Positions 1 through 7,136 are shown, counted from the stretch's first letter. The stretch: 10,883 nt of DNA from CAJQQY01 sp964352225 (GCA_964352225.1 CAYGRM010000228.1:1-10883), one strand, 5' to 3'. Translations and numbers: made by a program. Notes: a model not told the origin generated them from the letters alone.

Positions 1-8
1 TCAAAAGT

Positions 9-451
9 TTAATAACTTAATTCTAAGCCATGATAATTTTTTGATTTTATAAAAGCTGGAAAATAGCGAGATAGAGAAGTTGTCTTAAAAATGCTTAAAA
101 TAGCTCCTAACAATACATTTACGGAAGCAAAAGCAGCCTTTAGTCGCTTGATTAACTCTGGAATTCCAAGTATAGACATACTTCTCTTAAGATTATAACA
201 AGCAAAAATAATCGCAAACTCCGCTTTCACTTTTTTCTTCGTTTTGAGTAGGGTATAGTCAAATCCCCATTGCCTTTTGATAATCCCAAATTGGTGCCTG
301 CCTGCCGGCAGGCAGATTCGACCGTAGCTTGTCGTTTTCGATATAACTCTTTGTTGAGTTGGTAGCGTTCTGTATTCTCTTCAATGTAGGTTTCGAAATC
401 TGAGCGTTCAATAATGCGTCCTTTGCTTTTAAGAAAAGTCCAAGTCCTATC
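9..451 (-). pseudogene. IS1182-like transposase, C-terminal remnant, frameshifted
   Basis: Read on the minus strand, 451-317 encodes KSKGRIIERSDFETYIEEN and runs on to RKRQATVE. After a 20-nt insert, positions 296-9 continue in another frame as HQFGIIKRQWGFDYTLLK, then KAEFAIIFACYNLKRSMSIL, and stop at 9. Removing 297-316 joins the halves into the 'VEH-x-FG-x-IKRQWGFD' block followed by a 'YNLKR' block, which I recognise as the C-terminal part of DDE transposases of the IS1182 group. A stop codon at 452-454 and no recognisable N-terminal sequence beyond it show that the 5' part is lost. It is therefore a dead fragment, not an active element. The family name rests on motif memory, so another IS4/IS5-like group is possible. 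Confidence 0.75.
297..316. repeat. 20-nt palindromic insert within transposase remnant
   Basis: The 18 bases at 298-315 (CTGCCTGCCGGCAGGCAG) are a perfect palindrome. Together with one base on each side they form an extra 20 nt that interrupts an otherwise continuous transposase reading frame between codons for VE and H-x-FG. The unit is much more GC-rich than its surroundings. It resembles small dispersed GC-rich palindromes seen in many bacterial genomes, but whether it is repeated elsewhere in this genome cannot be seen from the window. Confidence 0.8.
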
Positions 452-546
452 TTACATATTTAGTAGATTAATCATTTGCTGTTTATCTACCATTCATTTT
501 GTGCGAGGAAAATCATAAATATATAGGGTCGTTTTTTTAAATAAAA

Positions 547-580
547 ATTCCTCCACTTTCTGATTAGAAAGCAGAGGAAT
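547..580 (-). terminator. Rho-independent terminator of the small-protein operon
   Basis: The arms ATTCCTC/GAGGAAT (7 bp) and CTTTCT/AGAAAG (6 bp) are separated by a CA/CA internal loop and capped by GATT. On the minus strand the hairpin is followed directly by a T-rich tract (TTTTTATTT). It starts 20 nt after the stop codon of the 34-residue ORF, which fits the end of the leftward transcript. Confidence 0.7.
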
Positions 581-599
581 AAGCGTATGTTATTTTAGA

Positions 600-704
600 T
601 TAATTGAAGGAGGAAATAATTGTATATCCAATTGCTGCAACTGCAGCAAAAATTTCAACTCCCATAAAAAAATAGAATGCTATTTTATTTGAATCGTATT
701 TCAT
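600..704 (-). CDS. 34-residue single-pass membrane protein, unknown function
   Basis: An ATG-started ORF of 34 codons begins MKYDSNKIAFYFF and ends TIISSFN. A charged start (K2, D4, K7) is followed by an uninterrupted hydrophobic stretch at about residues 8-32, which is enough for one membrane helix. It contains a single acidic residue, Glu17, within the helix. It lies 34 nt downstream of another tiny membrane ORF and 20 nt before a clear terminator, in an operon-like row behind an exported protein. Position and hydropathy are the only support. Candidate roles, such as an accessory subunit of a membrane complex, are guesses, and I do not recognise the family. Confidence 0.55.
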   Translation of the reverse strand: MKYDSNKIAFYFFMGVEIFAAVAAIGYTIISSFN

Positions 705-738
705 GTCTTAATTATTTTAATTTTTATAAAAAATAGTG

Positions 739-828
739 CTATTGATTTCCCATATATATCATGAGAAAAACTACTAATAATAGCAGTACATAACCGATCT
801 GTGAAACCAGTTTTACTGTTTTATTCAT
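739..828 (-). CDS. 29-residue single-pass membrane protein, unknown function
   Basis: An ATG-started ORF of 29 codons begins MNKTVKLVSQIGY and ends IYMGNQ. Two lysines at the N-terminus precede a strongly hydrophobic segment at about residues 10-26 (GYVLLLLVVFLMIYMG), so the predicted topology is a single helix with the N-terminus inside. It sits 58 nt after the exported protein ending at 887 and 34 nt before the next tiny ORF. All three are on the minus strand between one promoter and one terminator. Proteins this small are often left out of automatic annotation. No function can be assigned. The sequence is not recognisable as CydX or a cbb3-oxidase small subunit, although the size is similar. 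Confidence 0.5.
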   Translation of the reverse strand: MNKTVKLVSQIGYVLLLLVVFLMIYMGNQ

Positions 829-886
829 AACCTAAACAGGTTCTAAAATGATAAAAATTGTTAATGAAAAATAAAAGGAAGCTTAA

Positions 887-1258
887 TTAATTGCAGGGAA
901 TCTTAAGACAATGGAAAAGGATAAAAAGATGGGAATGTAGCAGGGATTTGATATTTAAAAATGAAAAGACTACTGAGAGGAATCTACTTTCCAAAGTAGA
1001 AATATCACCTTGCAACGATAAGTAATGAACGCTTTGATATTCAGCATCAGCATCGGTTTCACTTTCTTTTTTCTCAGCTTCTTCAGCTAAAAAACTAAAC
1101 TTTAAGGCAAAAGGTTTTTGAAGATTTTCTTTTTGTAATGATGAATGATCGGTTGAGTTATTGGCAAGATAAGGTTTCGAAAAAGCTGCGCCAATACTAG
1201 TATTTAGTATTAGACTAAGCAGGAAAAACAGAAATACTTTACGAAACGATTCTTTCAT
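887..1258 (-). CDS. Small exported protein of unknown function
   Basis: This 123-residue protein starts at ATG 1258. The N-terminus (K2, R6, K7, then FLFFLLSLILNTSIGAAFS) is a plausible Sec signal peptide with cleavage near residue 25-27. The mature part has an acidic, lysine-rich stretch (about 58-75, SETDADAEYQ), then a hydrophobic C-terminal region (about 92-120) with two histidines and a C-F/L-rich tail. There is no catalytic motif or known domain. The gene is backed by a very good Bacteroidota promoter about 55 nt upstream and heads a row with two tiny membrane ORFs. It may be periplasmic or membrane-associated. I do not recognise the family. Confidence 0.6.
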   Translation of the reverse strand: MKESFRKVFLFFLLSLILNTSIGAAFSKPYLANNSTDHSSLQKENLQKPFALKFSFLAEEAEKKESETDADAEYQSVHYLSLQGDISTLESRFLSVVFSFLNIKSLLHSHLFILFHCLKIPCN

Positions 1259-1313
1259 TTTTATGATTTAGGAAATGATTTTTTGACTCCTAAAATTTGA
1301 ATTAAAACCTTAT

Positions 1314-1345
1314 CAAAGGTAGAATTAAAAATAGGATAAAGTCAA
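1314..1345 (-). promoter_or_regulatory. Bacteroidota-type promoter (TTG-N21-TAnnTTTG)
   Basis: On the minus strand TTG (1345-1343) is separated by 21 nt from TACCTTTG (1321-1314), a perfect match to the TTG-N(17-23)-TAnnTTTG pattern of the primary sigma factor in Bacteroidota. Transcription should begin near 1307, giving a leader of about 50 nt before the ATG at 1258. Confidence 0.7.
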
Positions 1346-1501
1346 CTTTTTAATCTAAATCTTTGACCTATTGCCTCTGTTCGTAAGGGGAGCTAATCAC
1401 GCACTTCCGCCCTAATTGTTATTTTACTTATCTACCTATTTTTGAGACTGGATACTTGATATATAAATATAAAAAATAAAAAATATTCCATAACATTTCT
1501 T

Positions 1502-1509
1502 TAGTTTTG
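1502..1509 (+). promoter_or_regulatory. Possible -7 box of the esterase/aminopeptidase operon
   Basis: TAGTTTTG matches the TAnnTTTG -7 consensus and ends 11 nt before the GTG start, so a transcript from it would be nearly leaderless. No TTG/TTTG -33 element is seen at the right spacing. Chance occurrence in this AT-rich stretch is quite possible. The rest of 1346-1501 shows only AT-rich sequence with no gene. Confidence 0.3.
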
Positions 1510-1519
1510 CCACCAAAAA

Positions 1520-3718
1520 GTGAACAAATTCAATCCAATAATTGAAGTAATAGAAGAGGCGTACGAAATTCCACAATTGGGGGTGAAGAGGAAAATATCT
1601 GCTCTGTTGCCATATGATTATTATCGCACTTCCCAGAGATATCCTGTGTTATATTTGCAAGATGGACAGAACTTATTTAATCCAGAAGCTCCTTATGGCG
1701 ATTGGGCGATTGATAAATCATTAGGGAATTTAGCTGCCGAAGGATTTAAAGATATTATCATTATCGCTGTAGATCATGGAGAGCAAAAAAGAATTTTAGA
1801 GTATCTTCCTTATGATCACGAACGCTTTGGAGAAGGCAAAGGCAAGTTGTACATCGAGTTTATGATGGAGAAATTGATTCCTTATGTCCATAAAAAATAT
1901 CGTGCTTTGCAAGGGCCAGAGTTTACGGGTATCGGAGGAAGTTCTATGGGAGGATTAATTAGTTTATATGGTGGTCTGATCAAACCAAATGTATTCGGTA
2001 AGATGTTAATCTTTTCCCCCAGTCTATGGATTTCTGAAGAGATTTTTAATTTAGCGGAGAACTTTATACCCGTTCCAGAGGCCAAAATATATGTTTATGC
2101 AGGAGGTAAAGAAAGTAATTCTCACCTTCCAAATGTGAAAAAGCTATCATCAATTTTTGAAAAGAAATTAAGTAGCGGGGTCTTGTTTGATTTAGAACTT
2201 TCTGTCAATCAACATGGAAAACATAAGGAAGATTTTTGGCGAGAAGAATTTCCCAAAGCGCTTCAATGGTTATTTTTTAAAAAGAACAATATGATAAAAT
2301 CTTCTCAAGCACCGATTAATCCAAAATGGGATTTGATTTTGCCGTTGCGCAAGGATCGATTGAACTTTGACTCATTAAATGATTTGACCCATCAAAGGCG
2401 ATTTGATTTTGTCGGAGACTTTTCCGAAATATTAATGTTTTACGGAAAAGAAGGTCAACGAATTTATTTGCTGGGATTGGGTGATGAAAAACATATTCCA
2501 AGACAAAGTGAGGCGTTTCGGAATTTATTTTTTAAGCATAAAAAGAAATGGTCTGGCAATGTTCAATTAGATTGCCGTCATTTAGAACCCAATGAAGTGC
2601 AGCAAGCCGCGCTTGGCTTTGGATTAAGTGAATACGAAATAGGTGCCTACAAATCCGAATCAACTCCACGATCCGAAGACCAAGAACCTGGTGATCTTTT
2701 TTTTATTACAGATCAAGGCATCACGCCAGATATCTTGGAAGGAACACATACTGCTGATACGATCAATAGTGTCAAAACTTTAGTAGATGCTCCTGCCAAT
2801 ATCAAAACACCTCAACACTTAAGCGAGTGGGCTATGCAATCTGCTAATCGATATGGATATGAATGTAAAGTATTTAGCCCCGAAGATCTTGAAAAAGAAG
2901 GATTAAAAGCGGTGATGGCAGTCGGGCAGGGGAGTATTAATGAACCTCGGATGATTATCCTTTCGTATCTTCCCAATGATAATGGAATAGTAGACCTTGG
3001 ATTAGTGGGAAAGGGAATCACTTTTGATTCTGGGGGAGTTTCTATCAAAGGATCTACCAACTTACATTATATGAAAAGTGATATGGGAGGTGCGGCTGCG
3101 GTATTTGGTGCAGTCGAATTGGCCGCCAAGCTAAAGCTTAATATCAATATAATTGGAATTGTGGGAGCTGCTGAAAATGCGGTAGATGCTAAAAGTTATC
3201 GCCCAAGTGATGTGATTGAATCTTACTCTGGTAAGACTATTGAAATTATAGATACGGATGCAGAAGGTAGATTAGTATTGGCAGATGGGTTGAGTTATAT
3301 GATTAGAAATTATCAACCCAAACAATTGATTGACGTAGCTACCTTGACTGGTTCGGTAGTCAGAACACTTGGTTATTCTGCTGCGGGAATGTTTACCAAT
3401 AATGATAAAATGGCTGATCAGATGACGGCTATTGGGAATTCCAATCACGAACGAGTTTGGCGACTTCCACTCTTTGAAGATTTTGAGGAAGAGCTTCATT
3501 CTGATATTGCGGACATTCGGAACTTTAGTGGAAAGCCTATTGCAGGAGCTATTACCGCAGCAAAATTTTTAGAAGCGTTTACCGAGAAACATCCTGCGTG
3601 GATGCATTTGGATATTGCGGGAGTAGCTTTTGGGAGTTCTTCCTATGCTAAAATGAAAAGTGCTCACGGATTTGGAGTCCGTTTATTAAAAGATTTTATG
3701 AAAACCTTTAATCCATAA
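1520..3718 (+). CDS. Esterase-M17 leucyl aminopeptidase fusion
   Basis: This 732-residue protein has two complete enzymes in one chain. Residues ~15-255 form an alpha/beta-hydrolase of the putative-esterase family (PF00756 type): VLYLQDGQNLF, a nucleophile elbow GGSSMGG with Ser142, probable acid Glu198 in AGGKESN, and His235 in GKHKEDFW. Residues ~265-400 look like the M17 N-terminal domain and ~415-730 the M17 catalytic domain. All metal and catalytic residues are present with the spacing of bovine leucyl aminopeptidase: Lys498, Asp503, Lys510, Asp521, Asp580, Glu582 and Arg584. The signature reads DTDAEGRL, where NTDAEGRL is usual. The expected activities are a metal-dependent aminopeptidase and a serine ester/amide hydrolase; the substrate is unknown. 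There is no signal peptide, so it is probably cytosolic. GTG is the only sensible start: no in-frame ATG occurs before residue ~115, inside the esterase. An ATP-grasp gene follows 3 nt later. Confidence 0.9.
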   Translation: MNKFNPIIEVIEEAYEIPQLGVKRKISALLPYDYYRTSQRYPVLYLQDGQNLFNPEAPYGDWAIDKSLGNLAAEGFKDIIIIAVDHGEQKRILEYLPYDHERFGEGKGKLYIEFMMEKLIPYVHKKYRALQGPEFTGIGGSSMGGLISLYGGLIKPNVFGKMLIFSPSLWISEEIFNLAENFIPVPEAKIYVYAGGKESNSHLPNVKKLSSIFEKKLSSGVLFDLELSVNQHGKHKEDFWREEFPKALQWLFFKKNNMIKSSQAPINPKWDLILPLRKDRLNFDSLNDLTHQRRFDFVGDFSEILMFYGKEGQRIYLLGLGDEKHIPRQSEAFRNLFFKHKKKWSGNVQLDCRHLEPNEVQQAALGFGLSEYEIGAYKSESTPRSEDQEPGDLFFITDQGITPDILEGTHTADTINSVKTLVDAPANIKTPQHLSEWAMQSANRYGYECKVFSPEDLEKEGLKAVMAVGQGSINEPRMIILSYLPNDNGIVDLGLVGKGITFDSGGVSIKGSTNLHYMKSDMGGAAAVFGAVELAAKLKLNINIIGIVGAAENAVDAKSYRPSDVIESYSGKTIEIIDTDAEGRLVLADGLSYMIRNYQPKQLIDVATLTGSVVRTLGYSAAGMFTNNDKMADQMTAIGNSNHERVWRLPLFEDFEEELHSDIADIRNFSGKPIAGAITAAKFLEAFTEKHPAWMHLDIAGVAFGSSSYAKMKSAHGFGVRLLKDFMKTFNP

Positions 3719-3721
3719 ATC

Positions 3722-4927
3722 ATGTCTAAAAAACCACTTAATTTTCTTTGTATTTCTACTTTTTTCAAAGGAGGAGATTTTTTGAAATCGTGTAAAGCGG
3801 AAGGTAATAATGTTTACTTATTGACAAAAAGTAATTTGAAAAATGAAGATTGGCCTTGGGACTCCATTGATGAAACTTTCTATATCGATAAGTGGAAAGA
3901 AGAAGATGTGGTTAAAGGAATAGCGTACAAATTTAGAGAAATCAAATTTGATAGATTCGTGGCATTGGATGATTTTGATGTGGAGAATGTAGCTAGTTTG
4001 AGAGAGCATTTTAGGTTGCCAGGAATGGGGGAAACGACTGCTCGATATTTTAGAGATAAATTAGCGATGCGATTTAAAGCACAAGAATCAGGAATTTCTG
4101 TTCCAGCTTTTACGGGGTTATTTAATGATGCAGGGATTAATGATTTTTTGGATAATATTCCTGCTCCTTGGTTGCTTAAACCACGACAAGAAGCCTCCGC
4201 AACTGGTATTGTGAAAATTCATAACAAAGAGGAGGCTTGGAGAATTATCCATGAGTTGGGAGATGATCGGGATAATTATTTGATGGAAAAATTTGCACCC
4301 GGAGATGTTTATCATGTCGATGGGTTGAATGTTGATGGTCAAGTAGTTTTTTCCAGAGTGAGTCAATATCTCGATACGCCATTTGAAGTAGCTCATGGAG
4401 GAGGTGTTTTTCGTTCGCATACGATTCAGTTGGGCACCAAGGAAGAAAAGGCATTGACCAAAATGAATAAAGAGGTGATGAAAGCTTTTGGGATGCAATT
4501 TGGAGCGTCACATACGGAATTTATTATTTCAAAATCTTCTGGTGAAGCCTTTTTCTTGGAAACGTCATCTAGAGTTGGCGGCGCCAATTTAGCCGAAATG
4601 GTAGAATGTGGAACGGGAATCAATCTTTGGAAAGAGTGGGCAAAAATTGAATCAGCTAATTTACGAAATGAGAAATATAAATGCCCCAAAATCAAAAAGG
4701 ACTATGCTGGGATTGTAGTTTCATTGAGTCGATTTGAGGAGCCTGATGATTCAAGTTTTACAGACCAAGAGATTGTTTGGAGGATGCGCAAGCCTTGGCA
4801 TATTGGATTAATCGTAGCATCTGATACTAAAGAAAAAGTAATTGAATTATTAGAAAAATATACTCAAAGTATTGCTCAAGATTTTCATGCAAGTGCACCA
4901 GCTCAAGAGAAGAAGCCTCATGGGTGA
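3722..4927 (+). CDS. ATP-grasp ligase (carboxylate-amine ligase-like)
   Basis: This 401-residue protein has the classic ATP-grasp order. A pre-ATP-grasp Rossmann-like part (1-100, LNFLCISTF, VALDDFDVE) is followed by RDK-x-x-M-x-F at 111-117. ATP-binding Lys153 lies in PWLLKPRQEASATGI, Glu189 in YLMEKFAPGD, His264 and Glu266 in GASHTEFI, and Glu280 and Arg284 in FLETSSRVGGANL, the counterpart of the metal-binding E-x-NPR-x-GG block. Family members activate a carboxylate as an acyl phosphate and couple it to an amine. Purine-biosynthesis PurK/PurT and dipeptide ligases such as BacD share this layout, but the substrate pocket is not diagnostic here. It is translationally adjacent to the esterase-aminopeptidase gene (3 nt gap) and ends just before a strong terminator. 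The lysine-rich tail (396-401) is probably disordered. Confidence 0.85.
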   Translation: MSKKPLNFLCISTFFKGGDFLKSCKAEGNNVYLLTKSNLKNEDWPWDSIDETFYIDKWKEEDVVKGIAYKFREIKFDRFVALDDFDVENVASLREHFRLPGMGETTARYFRDKLAMRFKAQESGISVPAFTGLFNDAGINDFLDNIPAPWLLKPRQEASATGIVKIHNKEEAWRIIHELGDDRDNYLMEKFAPGDVYHVDGLNVDGQVVFSRVSQYLDTPFEVAHGGGVFRSHTIQLGTKEEKALTKMNKEVMKAFGMQFGASHTEFIISKSSGEAFFLETSSRVGGANLAEMVECGTGINLWKEWAKIESANLRNEKYKCPKIKKDYAGIVVSLSRFEEPDDSSFTDQEIVWRMRKPWHIGLIVASDTKEKVIELLEKYTQSIAQDFHASAPAQEKKPHG

Positions 4928-4934
4928 TTAACTT

Positions 4935-4963
4935 AGACGTTGAACGTTAAACGTTCAACGTCT
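4935..4963. terminator. Palindromic terminator between convergent operons
   Basis: AGACGTTGAACGTT and AACGTTCAACGTCT form 14-bp perfectly complementary arms around one central A. On the plus strand the stem runs into TTTTCCTT, typical for ending the rightward operon 8 nt after its stop. Because the stem is symmetric it can also fold in the leftward transcript that stops at 4969, although the U-tract there is poor. Confidence 0.75.
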
Positions 4964-4968
4964 TTTCC

Positions 4969-5545
4969 TTACCTTTTTTCATTTTCAAAAAAACCAGCAC
5001 TACCACCAACCCATTCTTTGTTTTTATTATATTTTACCCCGACCATTTCCCCTTTGGTTAGACGCATCAAGTTACTGACGATCTGGCTTTTATTTTCTTT
5101 GGTATTGAACAAACACATCATTCGTATTTCGCATTTGGCCATTCCATCGGGCGTTTCTACAATAGGATGATATTTTACTTTTTCTTGTAAAATATAATTT
5201 TCTTTTGCTTCAATCTCATCCAACCTTTCTGCAGTTACGTTAAGCTCAACACCCGCTCCTGCAAAAGAGTAGAGTGGTTTTAAAACGTAATCTTCCAAAT
5301 TAGTTGGATATTTTTCTAGCTTATCCAAGTAGTAAGATTTTGGAATATACTTACCTGTTAAGAGGGGCATGGTATATTTACTTATTCTAAAAAACCAGTT
5401 AGGATGACCTACCCAATCAACATCCACTTCGTCTTTAAAATAAAATTCTCTTTCGATATCATCCCGTTGATCCAGTTCATCAAAAATCACTCGATTGTAG
5501 ATTTTTAAGATTTTTACTTCTTGCCCATCTTCGTTGATATAAAAT
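4969..5545 (-). CDS. Glutathionylspermidine-synthase-like ATP-grasp protein, C-terminal part
   Basis: These ~191 residues, beginning FYINEDGQEVKILKIYNRV next to the gap and ending GFFENEKR, carry the nucleotide-binding half of an ATP-grasp ligase. They include YVLKPLYSFAGAGVEL (lysine plus small-residue loop), ILQEKVKYHP (hinge/acid), CEIRMMCL and SNLMRLTKG (metal-binding acid and basic residues). This layout, with the ligase core at the end of the chain, is like glutathionylspermidine synthase-type enzymes, which make amide bonds between a peptide carboxylate and an amine. It is the same gene as the fragment at 5676-6305. The full protein would be about 400 residues, with only a few residues missing between RGKR and FYINE. 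The reading frame right of 5545 is assembly noise and should not be translated. Confidence 0.75.
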
Positions 5546-5680
5546 NNNNNNNNNNATGTAGCATGGCCCCGAGAAGAAAAGAAATGGAAAGACGTGAGAG
5601 GAGGAGAAGAGGTCGAGAGAGAGAGGTCGAGAGAATTTCCCTCCCGTTTTTTTTCTTTTTTTTTCACCAACACCGTCACC
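5546..5680. other. Assembly gap with adjoining spurious low-complexity sequence
   Basis: Ten Ns occupy 5546-5555. The next ~120 nt change character sharply: a purine-rich GA stretch (GGTCGAGAGA occurs twice, at 5611 and 5625) and then long T runs. Nothing in it continues the protein that is intact on both sides. The coding sequence is good down to about 5680 and resumes at 5545 in a different frame. The simplest reading is a wrong contig end (low-quality or foreign sequence) joined by a nominal-length gap. The right boundary is approximate because the T-rich end blends into the gene. Confidence 0.75.
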
Positions 5681-6305
5681 GTTTTCCTCTTTTTTTCATT
5701 TTACTGATACACAGTATTTTGATTCCAAGGGCTTGCTCTACACAAAGGAAATCAATTCTAGTCGCTTGTTTGTCGGGCTCTACTTCTAACAAAACGACTT
5801 GTTTTGGATTCGTATTTCCTACGATTTCTTCCCGCAACATTTCAATATATTCTTTCCTTTTCATACCATTCAAATGAATGGAAAAGTTATCAGGAATATC
5901 AAAATGTTTCACATACATACTTGCGATAAGATCTTGGTAAAAATAAAGAGATGGAAACCCTTGCAACTCAATTAACTTGGGTGTGGGGTCGCCATTTTCA
6001 TCCAAACAAATGCCAAAATCTAGTTGAATAAATCTAGAGGTATAATCTTCCGCAGGAACTTTCAAGGTGGGATGCTTGATTGCCTCGTGTGTCAATTCTT
6101 TGAAATTGGGTTGATTCACTACTGCTAAAATTTCTTCACAGGCTGCCACCAACTTTTCTTTCAGCTGTTGAGGAATAAAGACGGGTGTTTCTGCAATCCG
6201 AAATCCTGGGACATAATCAAATTGACTATTGATTTCAGCTAAGAAAGCATCGTATTTTTCTTGAGTAAATTGTTGGTTAAATTTTGTTCGATATTCCTTG
6301 ATCAT
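5676..6305 (-). CDS. Glutathionylspermidine-synthase-like ATP-grasp protein, N-terminal part
   Basis: These 209 residues start at ATG 6305, 5 nt after the upstream amidotransferase-like gene. Visible blocks are FRIAETPVFIP (35-45), LDFGICLDENG and PKLIELQGFPSLYFYQDL (~95-126), a conserved Q-G-x-P-S-L patch, and QVVLLEVEPDKQATRIDF (~169-186) followed by IKILCISK. This alternation of substrate-binding segments before the ATP-binding half is what I associate with glutathionylspermidine-synthase-like ligases, and the remaining half is at 4969-5545. The stop at 5676-5678 lies in the spurious segment beside the assembly gap, so the gene is probably intact in the organism. It is the last gene of the leftward operon. 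The amide partner (polyamine, amino acid or peptide) is unknown. Confidence 0.75.
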   Translation of the reverse strand: MIKEYRTKFNQQFTQEKYDAFLAEINSQFDYVPGFRIAETPVFIPQQLKEKLVAACEEILAVVNQPNFKELTHEAIKHPTLKVPAEDYTSRFIQLDFGICLDENGDPTPKLIELQGFPSLYFYQDLIASMYVKHFDIPDNFSIHLNGMKRKEYIEMLREEIVGNTNPKQVVLLEVEPDKQATRIDFLCVEQALGIKILCISKMKKRGKR

Positions 6306-6310
6306 AACAT

Positions 6311-7132
6311 TTAAACTTGAACGTATTTGTTTAATTCGACTAACGCATTGGTGATGAATCCAGGTAAGATAGTTTTATGAGTCAATTGGATCTTTTTAGG
6401 ATCATCCATTTTCTTCATCATGTTGAAGTATTTTTTTTCGTTAAAATTCTGGATGATTTTTTCTTTCATTTCTGGCTTAGAAAAATGAACTTTCATTCCA
6501 ACATAATCTGCTTCAGGATGAAATTGAGTGCCGACAAATTCATCAGAAAATCGTACGGCCATAATGGCTCTTTCGTATTCGATATGTGTACGGATTCTTT
6601 CAATGCTGAGTATTTTTGCTCCATGTTCAGCGAATACTTCTAGTCTGGGTTGGATCAATTGCCAGTCTCTAGAATCTACTGCGAAATAGGGGTCAGCTAG
6701 TCCTTCCAATAATTTGTCTTGGCGTCCCGGTTTAGTTTTATGAATTGGAAAAATGCCAAAAGACGTACTTTTCCGCATCGTAATACTTCCCAAATCAAAA
6801 TGGTCACAAGCTATTTGAAAGGAGTAGCAGATGAAGAAGAAATATTTTTTCTTAGCTGCATTGGATTGATTGTGTTGCCACGCACTATCTATCAAAGCTG
6901 TAAAACGATCCCTCCATTCCCCTGTAAGTAATGGACTATCTGGTCCACCACTACAGATATAAATATCATAAGAAAGGTCAGGTACTTCGTTCTTGCCTCT
7001 CACGTCAAAAATTTTCCAGTCTACCTGATCCTCAAAACCACTAGCAATATCATTGATGCACCTCAATCCTTGATTGGGTACATTGTTGTTCATATCTAGA
7101 ATGGCTAGCTTATGTTTTTTCATTTCTTTCAT
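6311..7132 (-). CDS. Class-I glutamine amidotransferase-like protein
   Basis: This 273-residue single-domain protein has flavodoxin-like strands KLAILDMNN and DIYICSGGPDSP (55-67), a presumed nucleophile Cys102 in FFICYSFQIA, and the His205/Glu207 pair in GTQFHPEAD. Length and motif order fit class-I GATases. The nucleophile elbow lacks the usual glycines (G-x-C-x-G is replaced by F-I-C-Y-S), a variation also seen in MetA-type members of the fold. No synthetase domain is attached. It could supply ammonia to a neighbouring ATP-grasp ligase, or act as a hydrolase of gamma-glutamyl amides as PuuD-type relatives do; the second is my inference. It is sandwiched between two ATP-grasp genes with 4- and 5-nt gaps. 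The start could be Met1 or Met4; I keep the first. A C-terminal extension (~215-273) is not explained by the GATase fold. Confidence 0.8.
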   Translation of the reverse strand: MKEMKKHKLAILDMNNNVPNQGLRCINDIASGFEDQVDWKIFDVRGKNEVPDLSYDIYICSGGPDSPLLTGEWRDRFTALIDSAWQHNQSNAAKKKYFFFICYSFQIACDHFDLGSITMRKSTSFGIFPIHKTKPGRQDKLLEGLADPYFAVDSRDWQLIQPRLEVFAEHGAKILSIERIRTHIEYERAIMAVRFSDEFVGTQFHPEADYVGMKVHFSKPEMKEKIIQNFNEKKYFNMMKKMDDPKKIQLTHKTILPGFITNALVELNKYVQV

Positions 7133-7136
7133 AAAA

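Noticed and set aside
4118..4498. Minus-strand frame of 126 codons inside the ATP-grasp gene
   Set aside because: It is the antisense shadow of a well-supported coding sequence with intact motifs.
5611..5634. Direct repeat GGTCGAGAGA twice, as a possible CRISPR or satellite
   Set aside because: There are two short copies 14 nt apart in low-complexity sequence beside an assembly gap, with no repeat-spacer pattern.
5546..5679. Residues beginning MTVLVKKKEKKREG upstream of FYINEDGQ
   Set aside because: They are translated from the low-complexity junk and the N run, not from the gene.
5521..5877. Plus-strand frame of ~118 codons across the N run
   Set aside because: It spans the gap and the spurious GA-rich segment and is antisense to the ATP-grasp gene, so it is an artefact.
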